Assembly (NCBI RefSeq): GCF_014640075.1
Contig: NZ_BMGG01000005.1
Span: 271,551-335,550, forward strand
Origin: Chelatococcus reniformis
Lineage (GTDB): Bacteria > Pseudomonadota > Alphaproteobacteria > Rhizobiales > Beijerinckiaceae
DNA: 64,000 nucleotides
Direction of reading: 5' to 3'
Shown here: positions 29,701 through 36,884 of the stretch, one piece after another
How the letters are laid out: the number at the start of each line of letters is the position of its first letter
Position numbering within the stretch: position 1 is the stretch's first letter
Made by a program: the position numbers and the translations under genes
The notes under the pieces: model-generated
The model's database searches: none
What the model was told of the DNA's origin: nothing
The model's input: the letters and a program-made list of their open reading frames with translations, nothing else

Positions 29701-30996
29701 AGCGCGGCCGTCGACGGCACGATCGTTCCCAATGCCATCACCTGGTTGCTGCCCGGGGCCTACACCATCGTCAAGGCCGACGGCGGCGTCAGTGGCGCAC
29801 CCGTCGTGGCCGGCGCGCAGCCGGTCGCCGTGCCGATCACTTGGGATCTGGTCAATGCTGGCACCAGCCTGTCGCTCATCCCCAAGGCGGACTTCGCCAA
29901 TCCGCGCGGGGTGAGCCTCACCACGGACCAGCAGTCGGCGGCGCAGCAGCTGCAGAGCGCCTGGGATGCCGGCTCGCTTGCCCAGGGCACCGCCTTTCCG
30001 CGCTTCCTGTCGGTCGCCGCGCCGGCGCAATATGCGGCGGCATTGGATGAGCTGAACCAGGAGTCGAGCCAGTACACCGCGACGACCAAGGTCCTCGGCG
30101 TGCAGGCCGCGCTGCGGGCGCCGCTGAGCTGCCCCGCCTTCGCGGGGGCGGGAACATTGCTGGAGGAGGGGGAGTGCGTGTGGGGTCGCATCAGCGGCGG
30201 CTACGCGCGCATGTCGCCCTCGCGGGACGACGGCGGCTACCGCCAGAATGACACCACCTACAGGATGGGCGCCCAGACGGAGGTGCGGCCGGGCTGGTTC
30301 ATCGGCGCCTCCGGGTCATACACCCGGGGCGACATGAAGGATCCGGACGGCATCACCGGAACGGGCAGCGACGCCTATGACGGCTCGATCGCGGTCAAGC
30401 ACCAGATCGGCCCCTGGCTGTTCTCGGCTTCGGCGACCGCTGGCTACGGCTGGCAGCGGAACCTCCGTTCGATCAGCATCGGCAGCACCGGCGCCACGGC
30501 CCTGAGCAAATCAAAGATCCTGACCCTCGGCGCCCAGGTGCGAGGGGCCTATGAACTCACCTTCTCCAACTGGTACATCAGGCCGTACGTCGACCTGGCG
30601 GCGCTCTATCTGCGCACGCCGTCCTACACCGAGTGGGGCGCGCCGGGGCTCAACCTGAACGTCCTGAGCCAGAGCAAGACGCTCTACTCGGTCAGCCCCA
30701 ACGTCGAGATCGGCGGCCGCTTCGACCTCGCCTCGGGCTACTGGCTGCGCCCCTTCGGCACCGTGGGCTTCACGCTCCTGTCGGACGACGGCTTCGTGGG
30801 CCTCGCCGCGCTCCAAGGCAATGTGGATGGGGCCTTCGCGACGACCTCGCGCGTCCCCGACCGGCTGCTCGACGTGGGGCTCGGCGTGCAGATCGCTTCC
30901 GGCACGGGGCTGGAGTTCACCGCCGAGTACCAGGCTCATACGGGGCGCGACTACCTCGCCCATACGGGCACCGCCCGGCTGGCCTGGCGGTTTTGA
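23707..30996 (+). CDS. Giant Gly-rich autotransporter (type Va secretion)
   Basis: A 2429-residue protein. After a long basic N-terminus and signal peptide (hydrophobic stretch about 28-48, ending near AARAED) comes a passenger of about 1900 residues built from repeats of the form GIxAQSIGGGGG (at least 16 copies) alternating with VSVGGxGGxGGxGGxV. This is the pattern of a parallel beta-solenoid. Two charged helical inserts interrupt it (about 27085-27575 and 28080-28345). A spacer follows, then a C-terminal autotransporter beta-barrel (about 2150-2429) with SGGYARMSPSRDDGGYRQN and a terminal RLAWRF ending in Phe. The GAGGGGG before the ATG is the ribosome binding site. Likely an adhesin or surface factor. 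No protease triad was recognised. Confidence 0.9.
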   Translation: MSHTARRPAARPVGDRERHPSGWVTCLAGGIGLAALVCGLAGGMRAARAEDVSGELERLQRATSGDPGHDAGSSFAATAGGAAAALIYRARGRIGRDGLNGPVIDIKSSGGNGGGGSGSRPPGAGGDGGAITFNQFGMVAGASAPGGLISLFSQGGNGGGGTSGLDGTNGQSGGRGGDVSLAQYGTIVSPSGAGGQLVVLRSVGGQGGVNTGSGGAGGKVSLIQSGAIRTGAVQTNGLPLISLQSAGGKGGDTGTRDGGVGGTGGAVAFTQSGAPIEASGTQASAGVPLIWLVSQGGQGGDGRTATQADSTPILVWRGGSGGAASSVAADLGGNVTTRGDNFAAVRATSQGGASGRYGNVKGRASGSASVGGAAGTVSVTIAARATVATTGAHAPAVIAEARAGQGTDAAAAYFAKGGTGGSVVDTPTTPSVRFVNDGVVSTSGANATAVVLQSVGGNGGSSRSGDGEGGAGGAAGRIVAIQHGAISTIGPYSFGIVAQSIGGTGGRGSGGLFIGDPGGRAGDGGAVTVANVGAITTQGEGATAIVAQSVGGGSALDAFQSQAILPKGVKAKEGVGAIDVTAGPGGGQGGDSLGYFFARGGDGGSGGDGALVKVLNEGRITTGGDSAYGILAQSVGGSGGAAGDAIAAGAFLSVSLGGHGGGGGTGGAVQVGSEDGAKAYVAATAAGQARSPSIETSGADAVAILAQSIGGGGGSGGSAIAASGGVLGAVSVSVGGSGGQGGAGGTVDIWNTSAVTTAGAGAMGIEAQSIGGGGGNAGSARSYAVAVGAGYIPAVAVSVAVGGKGGDGGVGGAVTLHNFNAITTKGASANAIDAQSIGGGGGSAGNAFAYALAVQTSALPSVDVNVAVGGSNGKGGAGGKVAAESDALIETFGNDSKGISLLSVGGGGGSGGTARSVEGLASFYANIGVPVTIGGKGGGGGAGDEAKVVNNGFVHTLGQFSNAIDVSSIGGGGGKGGSADSAAAAGLGYEGPGAATIGTLVDALPIAKSITADVTIGGGGGKGGAGGAVIVDNNRAILTEGSNSTAIAAYSIGGGGGSGGGFQGGGSGTIAANVRIGGSGGDGGNGGTVTVTNAGNASISTLASGSHGIFAQSVGGGGGNGGTFTGTRKSAAVDRLTANPSDWTTWLPIANMLAGELTRANDVGKMVFAATPVERLPGESDADHRARQAKANEFKMFKDPMFDKGSSLQNIMDKAPAITAILKAATSLVDPKKTVGEKIDAGVAALLATTVTALGDKVGDALKKAGIGQAAKDKLKGTTWGSWQEDYPSVAVNVSVGGRGGEGGSGGAVTVKNDGSITTADSLAYGVFAQSVGGGGGAGGGGLATGENILNVDVSVGGSGGKGGNGGAVVADNKGLILTDGAASYGLFAQSIGGGGGVGGASSAESSLSFSVNTVIGGNGGTSGAGGTVTVTNSGTIATAGRDAHAIVAQSVGGGGGVYFNNLKSPRELELERKQRLAAEADAKAKGTTLTGNTLTPTETEQARQAEAAIEATKTFLQSLGMDAGGTAGVDRWSTILPNPQASLTIGGNGRAGGNGGAVGITHTGHITTSGIAAFGILAQSIGGGGGFGSDATNGWLPVNVAIGGAGGAYGNGGAVTVSLGREASVTTSGAGAHAIFAQSIGGGGGYGGTALNQILPNFVNRSGGGGAGGAITLSLTPGGGESRLAIVTTGARAHAILAQSLGGGGGMLASLAGPAIPVANTVSDRSGGSENHGGKITVATAGTISATGADSYGIFAQSGVQAADGSISVPVPHSTHVGIYSRTTYDHLGGDITIKHIGDIIGGSGSGAAIRIDGGASNTITINQGSTVAAASGTAIVSTWGREAVDNSGTIVGNVDLTSGATLNLGVYEVNSFHNQATGVLQTGEMIRLGRPLNGISFVNDGVVNIGGTGVISTTTLTGNFTQTAAGRLLVDISPPATAAELAGQAGPWLTRPSPAPSGPSNPVARFFANLFGGSAPAPEPVQIAPLRASDLLEVTGSAAVDGTIVPNAITWLLPGAYTIVKADGGVSGAPVVAGAQPVAVPITWDLVNAGTSLSLIPKADFANPRGVSLTTDQQSAAQQLQSAWDAGSLAQGTAFPRFLSVAAPAQYAAALDELNQESSQYTATTKVLGVQAALRAPLSCPAFAGAGTLLEEGECVWGRISGGYARMSPSRDDGGYRQNDTTYRMGAQTEVRPGWFIGASGSYTRGDMKDPDGITGTGSDAYDGSIAVKHQIGPWLFSASATAGYGWQRNLRSISIGSTGATALSKSKILTLGAQVRGAYELTFSNWYIRPYVDLAALYLRTPSYTEWGAPGLNLNVLSQSKTLYSVSPNVEIGGRFDLASGYWLRPFGTVGFTLLSDDGFVGLAALQGNVDGAFATTSRVPDRLLDVGLGVQIASGTGLEFTAEYQAHTGRDYLAHTGTARLAWRF

Positions 30997-31066
30997 GGCA
31001 TGCTTCGGCCGGTGCGGCCTGCGCGGGTCGATACACGGCGATCGTGGCGCCTCCGCGAGAGAAGGA

Positions 31067-32104
31067 TCAGCGCAGGCGGGATGCAGTCGGCGGCGCGCAC
31101 GATTGCCTGATGATGAGGGAGGTGCCGAACTTGAGACGACGGGGCGGATCCTCCAGCGCGTTGTCCAGGCGATCCAAGAGAAGCCGGGCCGCCTCGATGC
31201 CGATCGCACGGTAGTCGACGTTCACCACGGTGATCGGTGGGGTCGCCAGCTCGGACAGTTCGGAGTTGATGGATCCGATCACCGAGATGTCCGCCGGAAT
31301 GCGCAGGTTGCTTGCGGCGATGGCACGCATGACGCCGGGAAGCATGGCGACCCCTCCGGCGATGATCGCGGTTGGGGGATCGCGACCATTCAGCATGGCC
31401 GTCGACTCGACGAAGGCGTACTCGGGCGTGAAGTTGCGCGCCCGCATCAGGCGACGATCGACGGCGAGGCCGGCGGCTGCGAAGGCGTCCTCGTATCCGA
31501 GAAATCGTTCCCGACCGGGACGTGTCTCCAGGCTGCCGGTGATCAGCGCGATACGTGCGTGACCAAGGTTGAGCAGATATTCGACAGCCTGCTGTGTGCC
31601 TTCCCGGTAGCCGAGAATGATCGCGTCTGCGGTCCCGGTCGGCTCGCGGTCCAGCAGGACGATGGGCACGCCAACCTCCTCGCGCGCGGCCACGAGATCC
31701 TCGTCGTTCTCGGACATCGTGCTCATGATCAGACCGTCGATCCGTCGTCGCGCCAGGGAGTTTAGGATGCCGAGTTCGCGATCCTTGCTGTCCTCGGAGG
31801 CGGCAAGCATCAGGACGTAGCCGGCATCATAGAGGATTTCCTGCGCGGATTTGATGAAGTGCGAGAATCCGGGAACAGTGATGTCGCGAATGATGATGGC
31901 GATCGCCTGCGTCGTCTTGAGACGCATGCTTTGCGCAACGGCATTAGGACTGTAGCCAAGGATCGAAATTGCTTCGAGTACCTTCACGCGTAGTTTCGGA
32001 TTGACTGTCGCGTTGCTGTTGATGACCCGCGAGGCAGTGCCCAGTGATACTCCCGCGGCCCGAGCGACATCCTTGATTGTCGGCTTAGGCACGCGATCCC
32101 CCAT
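31067..32104 (-). CDS. LacI-family transcriptional regulator
   Basis: A 345-residue repressor. LacI-type helix-turn-helix with hinge helix at residues 8-62 (TIKDVARAAGVSLGTASRVI, then LGYSPNAVAQSMR), followed by a periplasmic-binding-protein-like ligand domain (RRIDGLIMSTMSENDEDLVA, GREGTQ-type switch, ISVIGSINSELSELATPPIT near the C-terminus). It is divergent from the racemase-MmgE/PrpD-CoA gene train, and two TGAAACGTTTCA-like operators lie in the 317-base space between. It therefore most likely controls itself and the catabolic cluster, released by a pathway substrate. Convergent with the autotransporter, 70 bases away. Confidence 0.92.
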   Translation of the reverse strand: MGDRVPKPTIKDVARAAGVSLGTASRVINSNATVNPKLRVKVLEAISILGYSPNAVAQSMRLKTTQAIAIIIRDITVPGFSHFIKSAQEILYDAGYVLMLAASEDSKDRELGILNSLARRRIDGLIMSTMSENDEDLVAAREEVGVPIVLLDREPTGTADAIILGYREGTQQAVEYLLNLGHARIALITGSLETRPGRERFLGYEDAFAAAGLAVDRRLMRARNFTPEYAFVESTAMLNGRDPPTAIIAGGVAMLPGVMRAIAASNLRIPADISVIGSINSELSELATPPITVVNVDYRAIGIEAARLLLDRLDNALEDPPRRLKFGTSLIIRQSCAPPTASRLR

Positions 32105-32216
32105 CGATGAACGTCAGGCCTTCCATAAGCTCGCTTCCAGTCCTGTGCGCCTCGGTTGTCCCGTGCAAGGGGACAAGCCTTACAAGCAAAGGCGCGCCGG
32201 AAACGCAATGGAGTGC

Positions 32217-32228
32217 GGGAACGTTTCA
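32217..32228 (+). promoter_or_regulatory. LacI-type operator, site 1
   Basis: GGGAACGTTTCA matches 10 of 12 positions of the palindrome TGAAACGTTTCA, a common LacI-family operator form with a central CG. It lies 113 bases upstream of the LacI gene start and may serve autoregulation or looping with site 2. Confidence 0.5.
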
Positions 32229-32363
32229 TACGAAATTCGCATCAGGGGCCTGATTAGGCGAATCCGCGGCCCTGCCCGACAGGCCCGTGCGATGCCACAG
32301 GCTGGAGAAGACCGGCTGGCGTCTCGGGAATGACAGAGAAGATCAGCCGACGGCTTTGCCGGA

Positions 32364-32396
32364 TTGACAGCGCGATTTCGTCATGTAACGTTTCAT
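32364..32396 (+). promoter_or_regulatory. Promoter with overlapping LacI-type operator, site 2
   Basis: TTGACA at 32364-32369 is a perfect -35 hexamer. A weak -10 (TAACGT, 32386-32391) follows at 16 bases. The operator TGTAACGTTTCA (32384-32395, 11 of 12 matches to TGAAACGTTTCA) covers the -10, so repressor binding would block initiation. It lies 26 bases upstream of the racemase-family start. Confidence 0.55.
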
Positions 32397-32421
32397 TCAA
32401 GAAGCGCACTGGGAGGAATTG

Positions 32422-33264
32422 ATGGAGCGGGACGTCCGCATCTGGCACCAGAGCATGACCGATCTGACCCGCCTGCCGGGATACAGCGGCATGCTGCGCG
32501 AGCACGCCCTGCGCGTCGGCGACGGCGAACTTCGCGTCGATCTCCATGGCCTCGACGCACGTACCTATGCGGACGGCGTTCCGCCCGTCGCCATGTGCGG
32601 CTACCCGTGGTTTCAACACTTAGCCGACGTGCAGATCGTCGAGAATGCGATGGCGGCCGAGCGCGCCGGCTATGATGCAGTCGCGATCAGCTGCTTCGTC
32701 GATCCCGGTCTCGAGCTTGCGCGGAGCGTCGTCGACATACCGGTGGTCAGCTCTTGCGAGACCTCCCTCATCGTCGCCAGTGCGGTCGGGCGTTCCTTCG
32801 GGCTCATCACCTTGGATCGTGCGATGGTCCGGATCCTGACTACGCTGGTCCGGAGCTACGGCTATGCCGACCGGGTCGTCTTCCTGTCCGCTTTCGATCC
32901 GCCGGTCGATGAATTCGAGCTCGACGGAGCCTTCAAGGGATCCAGAGCGTTGATCGACCGCTTCACGGAGCTGGCACGACGCGCGATCGCTGCGGGCGCC
33001 GATGTGATCATTCCCGCCGAAGGCGTGCTCAACACCGTGCTGGTGCGAAACGGGATGCGCGATATCGACGGTACGCCAGTCCTCGACTCCTACGGGTCAC
33101 TTCTGCGCTTCGCCCACCTGCTCGCCCGAATGCGGGAGCTCACCGGCTTGCGAACGGGCCGATCCGGAGCGTATGCGCGGCCATCGCCCCAGATCGTAGA
33201 TGGTATCGGAAGGCTGACCTCGGATATATTGATGAAATGCGCAAGAGACGCTGCGCTAGTGTGA
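32422..33264 (+). CDS. Asp/Glu/hydantoin racemase-family protein
   Basis: A 280-residue enzyme of the aspartate/glutamate/hydantoin racemase and arylmalonate decarboxylase superfamily. The first catalytic Cys is present in DAVAISCFVDPG. At the place of the second Cys (usually GCxGM) the protein reads VIIPAEGVLN, so a two-Cys racemase mechanism is unlikely and a one-Cys isomerase or decarboxylase chemistry is possible. An in-frame TTG sits at 32419, but GGGAGGA at 32411-32417 best serves the ATG at 32422. First gene of the LacI-controlled cluster. The next gene starts 113 bases on. Confidence 0.75.
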   Translation: MERDVRIWHQSMTDLTRLPGYSGMLREHALRVGDGELRVDLHGLDARTYADGVPPVAMCGYPWFQHLADVQIVENAMAAERAGYDAVAISCFVDPGLELARSVVDIPVVSSCETSLIVASAVGRSFGLITLDRAMVRILTTLVRSYGYADRVVFLSAFDPPVDEFELDGAFKGSRALIDRFTELARRAIAAGADVIIPAEGVLNTVLVRNGMRDIDGTPVLDSYGSLLRFAHLLARMRELTGLRTGRSGAYARPSPQIVDGIGRLTSDILMKCARDAALV

Positions 33265-33377
33265 TCTGTACATCTTAGAACTACTTCTCAACGCACGCTT
33301 GGAGCGGTGCGAATAATCCCGTGCGCCGCTCCACCACGGCCGCGCACGACACTTGACCTCATCGTCGGGAGACTTCT

Positions 33378-34742
33378 GTGAACCTACAGGCCAGGCCGGA
33401 CGAGCGCACGGCGCCGACATCGGCAATCGCCGCCGCTGCGGTGGCGCTGCGTTTCGAGCATCTGCCCGAGCATGTCGTAACCTTGGCGGGCCAATGCCTG
33501 CTGGACTGGATCGGGGTCTCGATCGCGGCGGCCGACGAGCCGGCCGTGCGTATCCTCGTCGAGCAGGCGCGCGAGGAAGGGGCGCTCCCGCGAGCCTCCC
33601 TTGCCGGCCACAATGGCAAGGTGTCGACGCGCCAGGCCGCGCTGATCAACGGCGCGGCTTCTCACGCACTCGATTTCGATGACGTGAACGTCACAATGGT
33701 CGGGCATCCGACCGTGGCGGTCATGCCGTCGGTCCTGGCCTTGGCCGAAGCGCGGGGCGCGACCGGCGCCGATGTGGTGGCAGGCTTCGTTGCCGGTTAC
33801 GAGGCGGCCTGCCGCGTCGGCCACATGGTGTCGCCGGGGCACTATGCCCGTGGCTTTCACGTGACGGCGACCGTCGGCAGCCTGGGGTCGGCTGCCGGCT
33901 GCTCCAATCTGCTGCGGCTCTCGTCCCAACAGACGGCGCAGGCCCTGGGCATCGCCGCGACGCAGGCGGCGGGGCTGAAGTCGATGTTCGGCACCATGTG
34001 CAAGCCGTTCCATGCCGGCAAGGCGAATGAGAACGGCTTACTCGCCGCGCAGCTTGCGGCGCGCGGCTTCGAAAGCCGCGCCGATGTCATCGAATGCGAG
34101 CAGGGATTTGCCGCGACCCAGTCGTCCGACTTCGCGCCGGACCGGATCTGGCCGCCCGGCGCATTCCACATCACTGAAAATCTCTTCAAGTATCATGCGT
34201 CCTGCTACCAGACGCATGCGGCTATCGAGGCGCTGCGCGCGATCAAGGACGCCCACGGCCTACAGCCGGCCGACGTCGCCGGCATCGTCTTGATGCATGA
34301 CGCCGGCGCCGACACGGTGTGCAATATCCACGAGCCCCGCTCCGGCCTCGAGGCGAAGTTCAGCCTGCGAATTCTTGCGGCATTCGCCCTCGCCGGCATC
34401 GATACGGCGCGCGCCGAGAACTTCAGTGAAGAAAACGTCACGGCGCCGGAGCTCGTGGCGCTCAGGGAGCGGGTCGAGGTCCGCTTCACCCCGGACTGGC
34501 CGATCACCAGAAGCGAGGCCGCGGTGCTCCTCAAGGATGGCCGAACGCTGACGGCGGCGCACGATAGCGGCATTCCGGACGCGGATCTCGCCCGTCAGGA
34601 GGCCCGGCTCAGCGCGAAGTTCATGTCGCTCGTCGAGCCGCGCCTTGGTCGCGACCGCGCCGCACGGCTTGCGGAGCTCGCCCTGAAGGTCGGCAGCCTA
34701 CAGAGCTTGGACGAGATGATGTCCTTGATGTCAGCCCAATAG
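33378..34742 (+). CDS. MmgE/PrpD family protein, first copy
   Basis: A 454-residue member of the MmgE/PrpD family, which contains 2-methylcitrate dehydratase, cis-aconitate decarboxylase and iminodisuccinate epimerase. Typical features: the helical domain with LLDWIGVSIAAADEPAVR, INGAASHALDFDDVN, GHPTVAVMPSVLALAE, GYEAACRVG and KPFHAGKANENGLLAAQLA. These line the active site in family members. The GTG start at 33378 has CGGGAG 6 bases upstream. It leads the CoA-pathway genes. MmgE/PrpD genes also sit in the itaconate catabolic cluster of Pseudomonas, which fits the neighbours here. The exact reaction cannot be read from sequence. Confidence 0.88.
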   Translation: MNLQARPDERTAPTSAIAAAAVALRFEHLPEHVVTLAGQCLLDWIGVSIAAADEPAVRILVEQAREEGALPRASLAGHNGKVSTRQAALINGAASHALDFDDVNVTMVGHPTVAVMPSVLALAEARGATGADVVAGFVAGYEAACRVGHMVSPGHYARGFHVTATVGSLGSAAGCSNLLRLSSQQTAQALGIAATQAAGLKSMFGTMCKPFHAGKANENGLLAAQLAARGFESRADVIECEQGFAATQSSDFAPDRIWPPGAFHITENLFKYHASCYQTHAAIEALRAIKDAHGLQPADVAGIVLMHDAGADTVCNIHEPRSGLEAKFSLRILAAFALAGIDTARAENFSEENVTAPELVALRERVEVRFTPDWPITRSEAAVLLKDGRTLTAAHDSGIPDADLARQEARLSAKFMSLVEPRLGRDRAARLAELALKVGSLQSLDEMMSLMSAQ

Positions 34743-34756
34743 TTTGAGGAATCGTG

Positions 34757-35254
34757 ATGAGCATAGACTTTCGATCGCAGGCGATCGAGCGGCCGCGCGG
34801 TCATTGGTATGAGGACTTCGAAGTCGGAACCGAGTTCGTGCACCACTGGGGACGCACGATCAACCAAAGCGACAATTCGCTCTTCTCGACGCTGACGCTG
34901 CATTTCAATCCCTTGTACTACAACGTCGAGTTCGCGCGCGAGCATGGGCACCCCTGCGAGCAGGTGAATCCCATGCTGGTCTTCACCACCGTGTTCGGGC
35001 TGTCGGTCGAGGATCTCAGTGAAAACGGCGGCGCCTTTCTCGGCGTCGAGGATCTGAGCTTTCGCCGCCCGGTCTATCCCGGCGACACGGTGACGGCCCG
35101 CTCTTCGGTTCATGCCCGCCGGCTGTCGGAGAAGAACCCCAAGCAGGGCATCTGCACGTGGCACACCCGCGGGTTCAATCAGCGGGGCGAGGAAGTCATC
35201 GACTTCAAGCGCACCAACCTGGTGTCATTGAAGCCAGCGGGGGCGTCGGCATGA
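34757..35254 (+). CDS. MaoC-family hydratase subunit 1 (dyad His replaced)
   Basis: A 165-residue single hot-dog protein of the MaoC family, most like one half of mesaconyl-CoA or itaconyl-CoA hydratases: YEDFEVGTEFVHHWGRTI, then LTLHFNPLYYNVEFAREHG and a final KRTNLVSLKP. The hydratase motif normally ends NPLH; here the catalytic His is Tyr54, so this chain is probably not active alone. A GTG at 34754 is possible, but the ATG at 34757 has GAGGA at good distance. The stop overlaps the acyl-CoA dehydrogenase start by 4 bases. Likely partner: the second MaoC gene at 36408. Confidence 0.85.
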   Translation: MSIDFRSQAIERPRGHWYEDFEVGTEFVHHWGRTINQSDNSLFSTLTLHFNPLYYNVEFAREHGHPCEQVNPMLVFTTVFGLSVEDLSENGGAFLGVEDLSFRRPVYPGDTVTARSSVHARRLSEKNPKQGICTWHTRGFNQRGEEVIDFKRTNLVSLKPAGASA

Positions 35255-36411
35255 CCATTCTGAGCGAGGAGCGGCGGCTGATCCAGGAGACGGCCCGCGA
35301 GTTCACGATGCGCGAGGTCCTGCCGGTCGCCAACCGGCTCGATCCCGAGCAGGGCGACATCCCGATGGCGCTGCGCGAGAAGATGGCCGAACTCGGCTAC
35401 TTCGGCATTCTGATGCCGGAGGAGTATGGCGGCCTCGGCCTTGGCGCCTTCGAATACTGCCTCGTCGCCGAAGAGCTCTCGCGCGGCTGGATGAGCGTCG
35501 CCAGCATCATGGCGCGCGGCAACGGCATGATCGGCTGGGAGCAGATGTCGGAGGAGCAGAAGCGCCAGTATCTTCCCCGCATCGCCCGCGGCGAGTTTCT
35601 GGGTGCTTTCGCCATGTCAGAGCCCGGGACGGGTTCGGACATCTCCGGCTTGTCGTGCCGCGCGGTGAAGGATGGCGACAGCTACCTGATTACTGGCAAC
35701 AAGTACTGGTGCACCTTCGCCGACGGCGCCGACTATCTGATGGTGATGGCGAGAACCGCGCCGTTGACGCCGGAGCGCCGCTACAACGGTATCAGCATGT
35801 TCATCATCCCGAAAAAGCGGGGCGAGCTGCCGCCCGGTGTGTCCGGCGCGCCCATACCGAAGATCGGCTACTTCGGATTCAAGACTTGGGAGCTGGCCTT
35901 CGACAACTGCCGCGTTCCCGCCGAGAACCTCGTGGGCGAGGAGGGCAAGGGCTTCTTCTACGCGACAAGGGGGCTCGAGATCCCGCGCGTCCACACCGCG
36001 GCCCGCTCCATCGGCCTTGCCCGCGGCGGCCTGGAAGACGCGATCAAGTACGCCAAGGAGCGCGTCCAGTTCGGCAATCCCATCTCCGAATTTCAGGCCA
36101 TCCGGTTCAAGATCGCGCATATGGCGGCCGAGATCGAGGCCTCGCGCCAGCTCATGTACCACGTCTGCGAGCAGATCGACGACGGCGGCCGCTGCGACGT
36201 CGAAGCCGCGATGGTCAAATACCTGGCGGCCGAGATGTCCGAGCGGGTGACCAGCGATGCGCTGCAGATCCACGGCGGCGCCGGCTACACCAAGCTGTAC
36301 GCCGTCGAGCGCTACTGGCGCGATGCCCGCCTCACGAAGATCTTCGAAGGCACGTCTGAGATTCAGCTGCGCATCATTTCTGACAGACTGCTGGGGAAGC
36401 CGAGCAAATGA
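35251..36411 (+). CDS. Acyl-CoA dehydrogenase
   Basis: A 386-residue FAD enzyme introducing a 2,3-double bond into an acyl-CoA. Family motifs: MPEEYGGLGLGAFEY, the FAD/substrate region AFAMSEPGTGSDISGLSCRA, KYWCTFADGADY, QFGNPISEFQAIRFKIAHMA, QIHGGAGYTK and the catalytic Glu in FEGTSEIQLRI near the C-terminus. Translational coupling on both sides (ATGA overlaps with the two MaoC genes) shows that the three work together. In the proposed pathway it would oxidise a methylsuccinyl-CoA-like or similar dicarboxylyl-CoA before hydration. Substrate inferred from context only. Confidence 0.92.
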   Translation: MTILSEERRLIQETAREFTMREVLPVANRLDPEQGDIPMALREKMAELGYFGILMPEEYGGLGLGAFEYCLVAEELSRGWMSVASIMARGNGMIGWEQMSEEQKRQYLPRIARGEFLGAFAMSEPGTGSDISGLSCRAVKDGDSYLITGNKYWCTFADGADYLMVMARTAPLTPERRYNGISMFIIPKKRGELPPGVSGAPIPKIGYFGFKTWELAFDNCRVPAENLVGEEGKGFFYATRGLEIPRVHTAARSIGLARGGLEDAIKYAKERVQFGNPISEFQAIRFKIAHMAAEIEASRQLMYHVCEQIDDGGRCDVEAAMVKYLAAEMSERVTSDALQIHGGAGYTKLYAVERYWRDARLTKIFEGTSEIQLRIISDRLLGKPSK

Positions 36412-36884
36412 GCATGCAGGCCCTGACGGGAAACAACAACTACTTCGAGGATTTCACCGAAGGCGAGGTGCTGAAGCATCGCCGCGGCAAGACCATCGAG
36501 CCGTTGGAGAACGTGCTCATCACCAACATGGTCATGAACACCGCGTCGAGCCATTTCGACGACGTGGTGATGAAGGACACCATGTTCGGCAAGCGCCTTC
36601 AGTTCGGCGGCGTGACCGCGTCGCTGATTGTCGGCATGGCGAGCCAGGATACCTCGGAGAACGCTCTGGCCGAGCTGGGGCTGACCAAGATCCGCTTCAA
36701 GGTGCCGGTGTTCCACGGTGACACGCTGTACGCCTACACCCAGGTTGTCTCGAAAGAGGAGGCCGACCGCGCTGACGCCGGGGTCGTCACCTTCCGGCAT
36801 TGGGGCGTGAACCAGCGCGACGACGTCGTCTTCGAGGGCGAGCGCACCGTGCTGGTCAAGCGGCGGAGCCACTGGAGGCGATGA
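36408..36884 (+). CDS. MaoC-family hydratase subunit 2
   Basis: A 158-residue single hot-dog MaoC protein: YFEDFTEGEVLKHRRGKTIE, a motif region MNTASSHFDD in which His49 occupies the catalytic His position and Asn44 the Asp position (Asn is usual there in mesaconyl-CoA-type hydratases as I recall), then GLTKIRFKVPVFHGDTLYAY and a final GERTVLVKRR. It complements the first MaoC protein, which lacks the His. The two may form a heteromeric hydratase like two-domain mesaconyl-CoA hydratases split into two genes. It starts inside the dehydrogenase stop (ATGA) and ends at the CoA-transferase start. Confidence 0.85.
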   Translation: MSMQALTGNNNYFEDFTEGEVLKHRRGKTIEPLENVLITNMVMNTASSHFDDVVMKDTMFGKRLQFGGVTASLIVGMASQDTSENALAELGLTKIRFKVPVFHGDTLYAYTQVVSKEEADRADAGVVTFRHWGVNQRDDVVFEGERTVLVKRRSHWRR

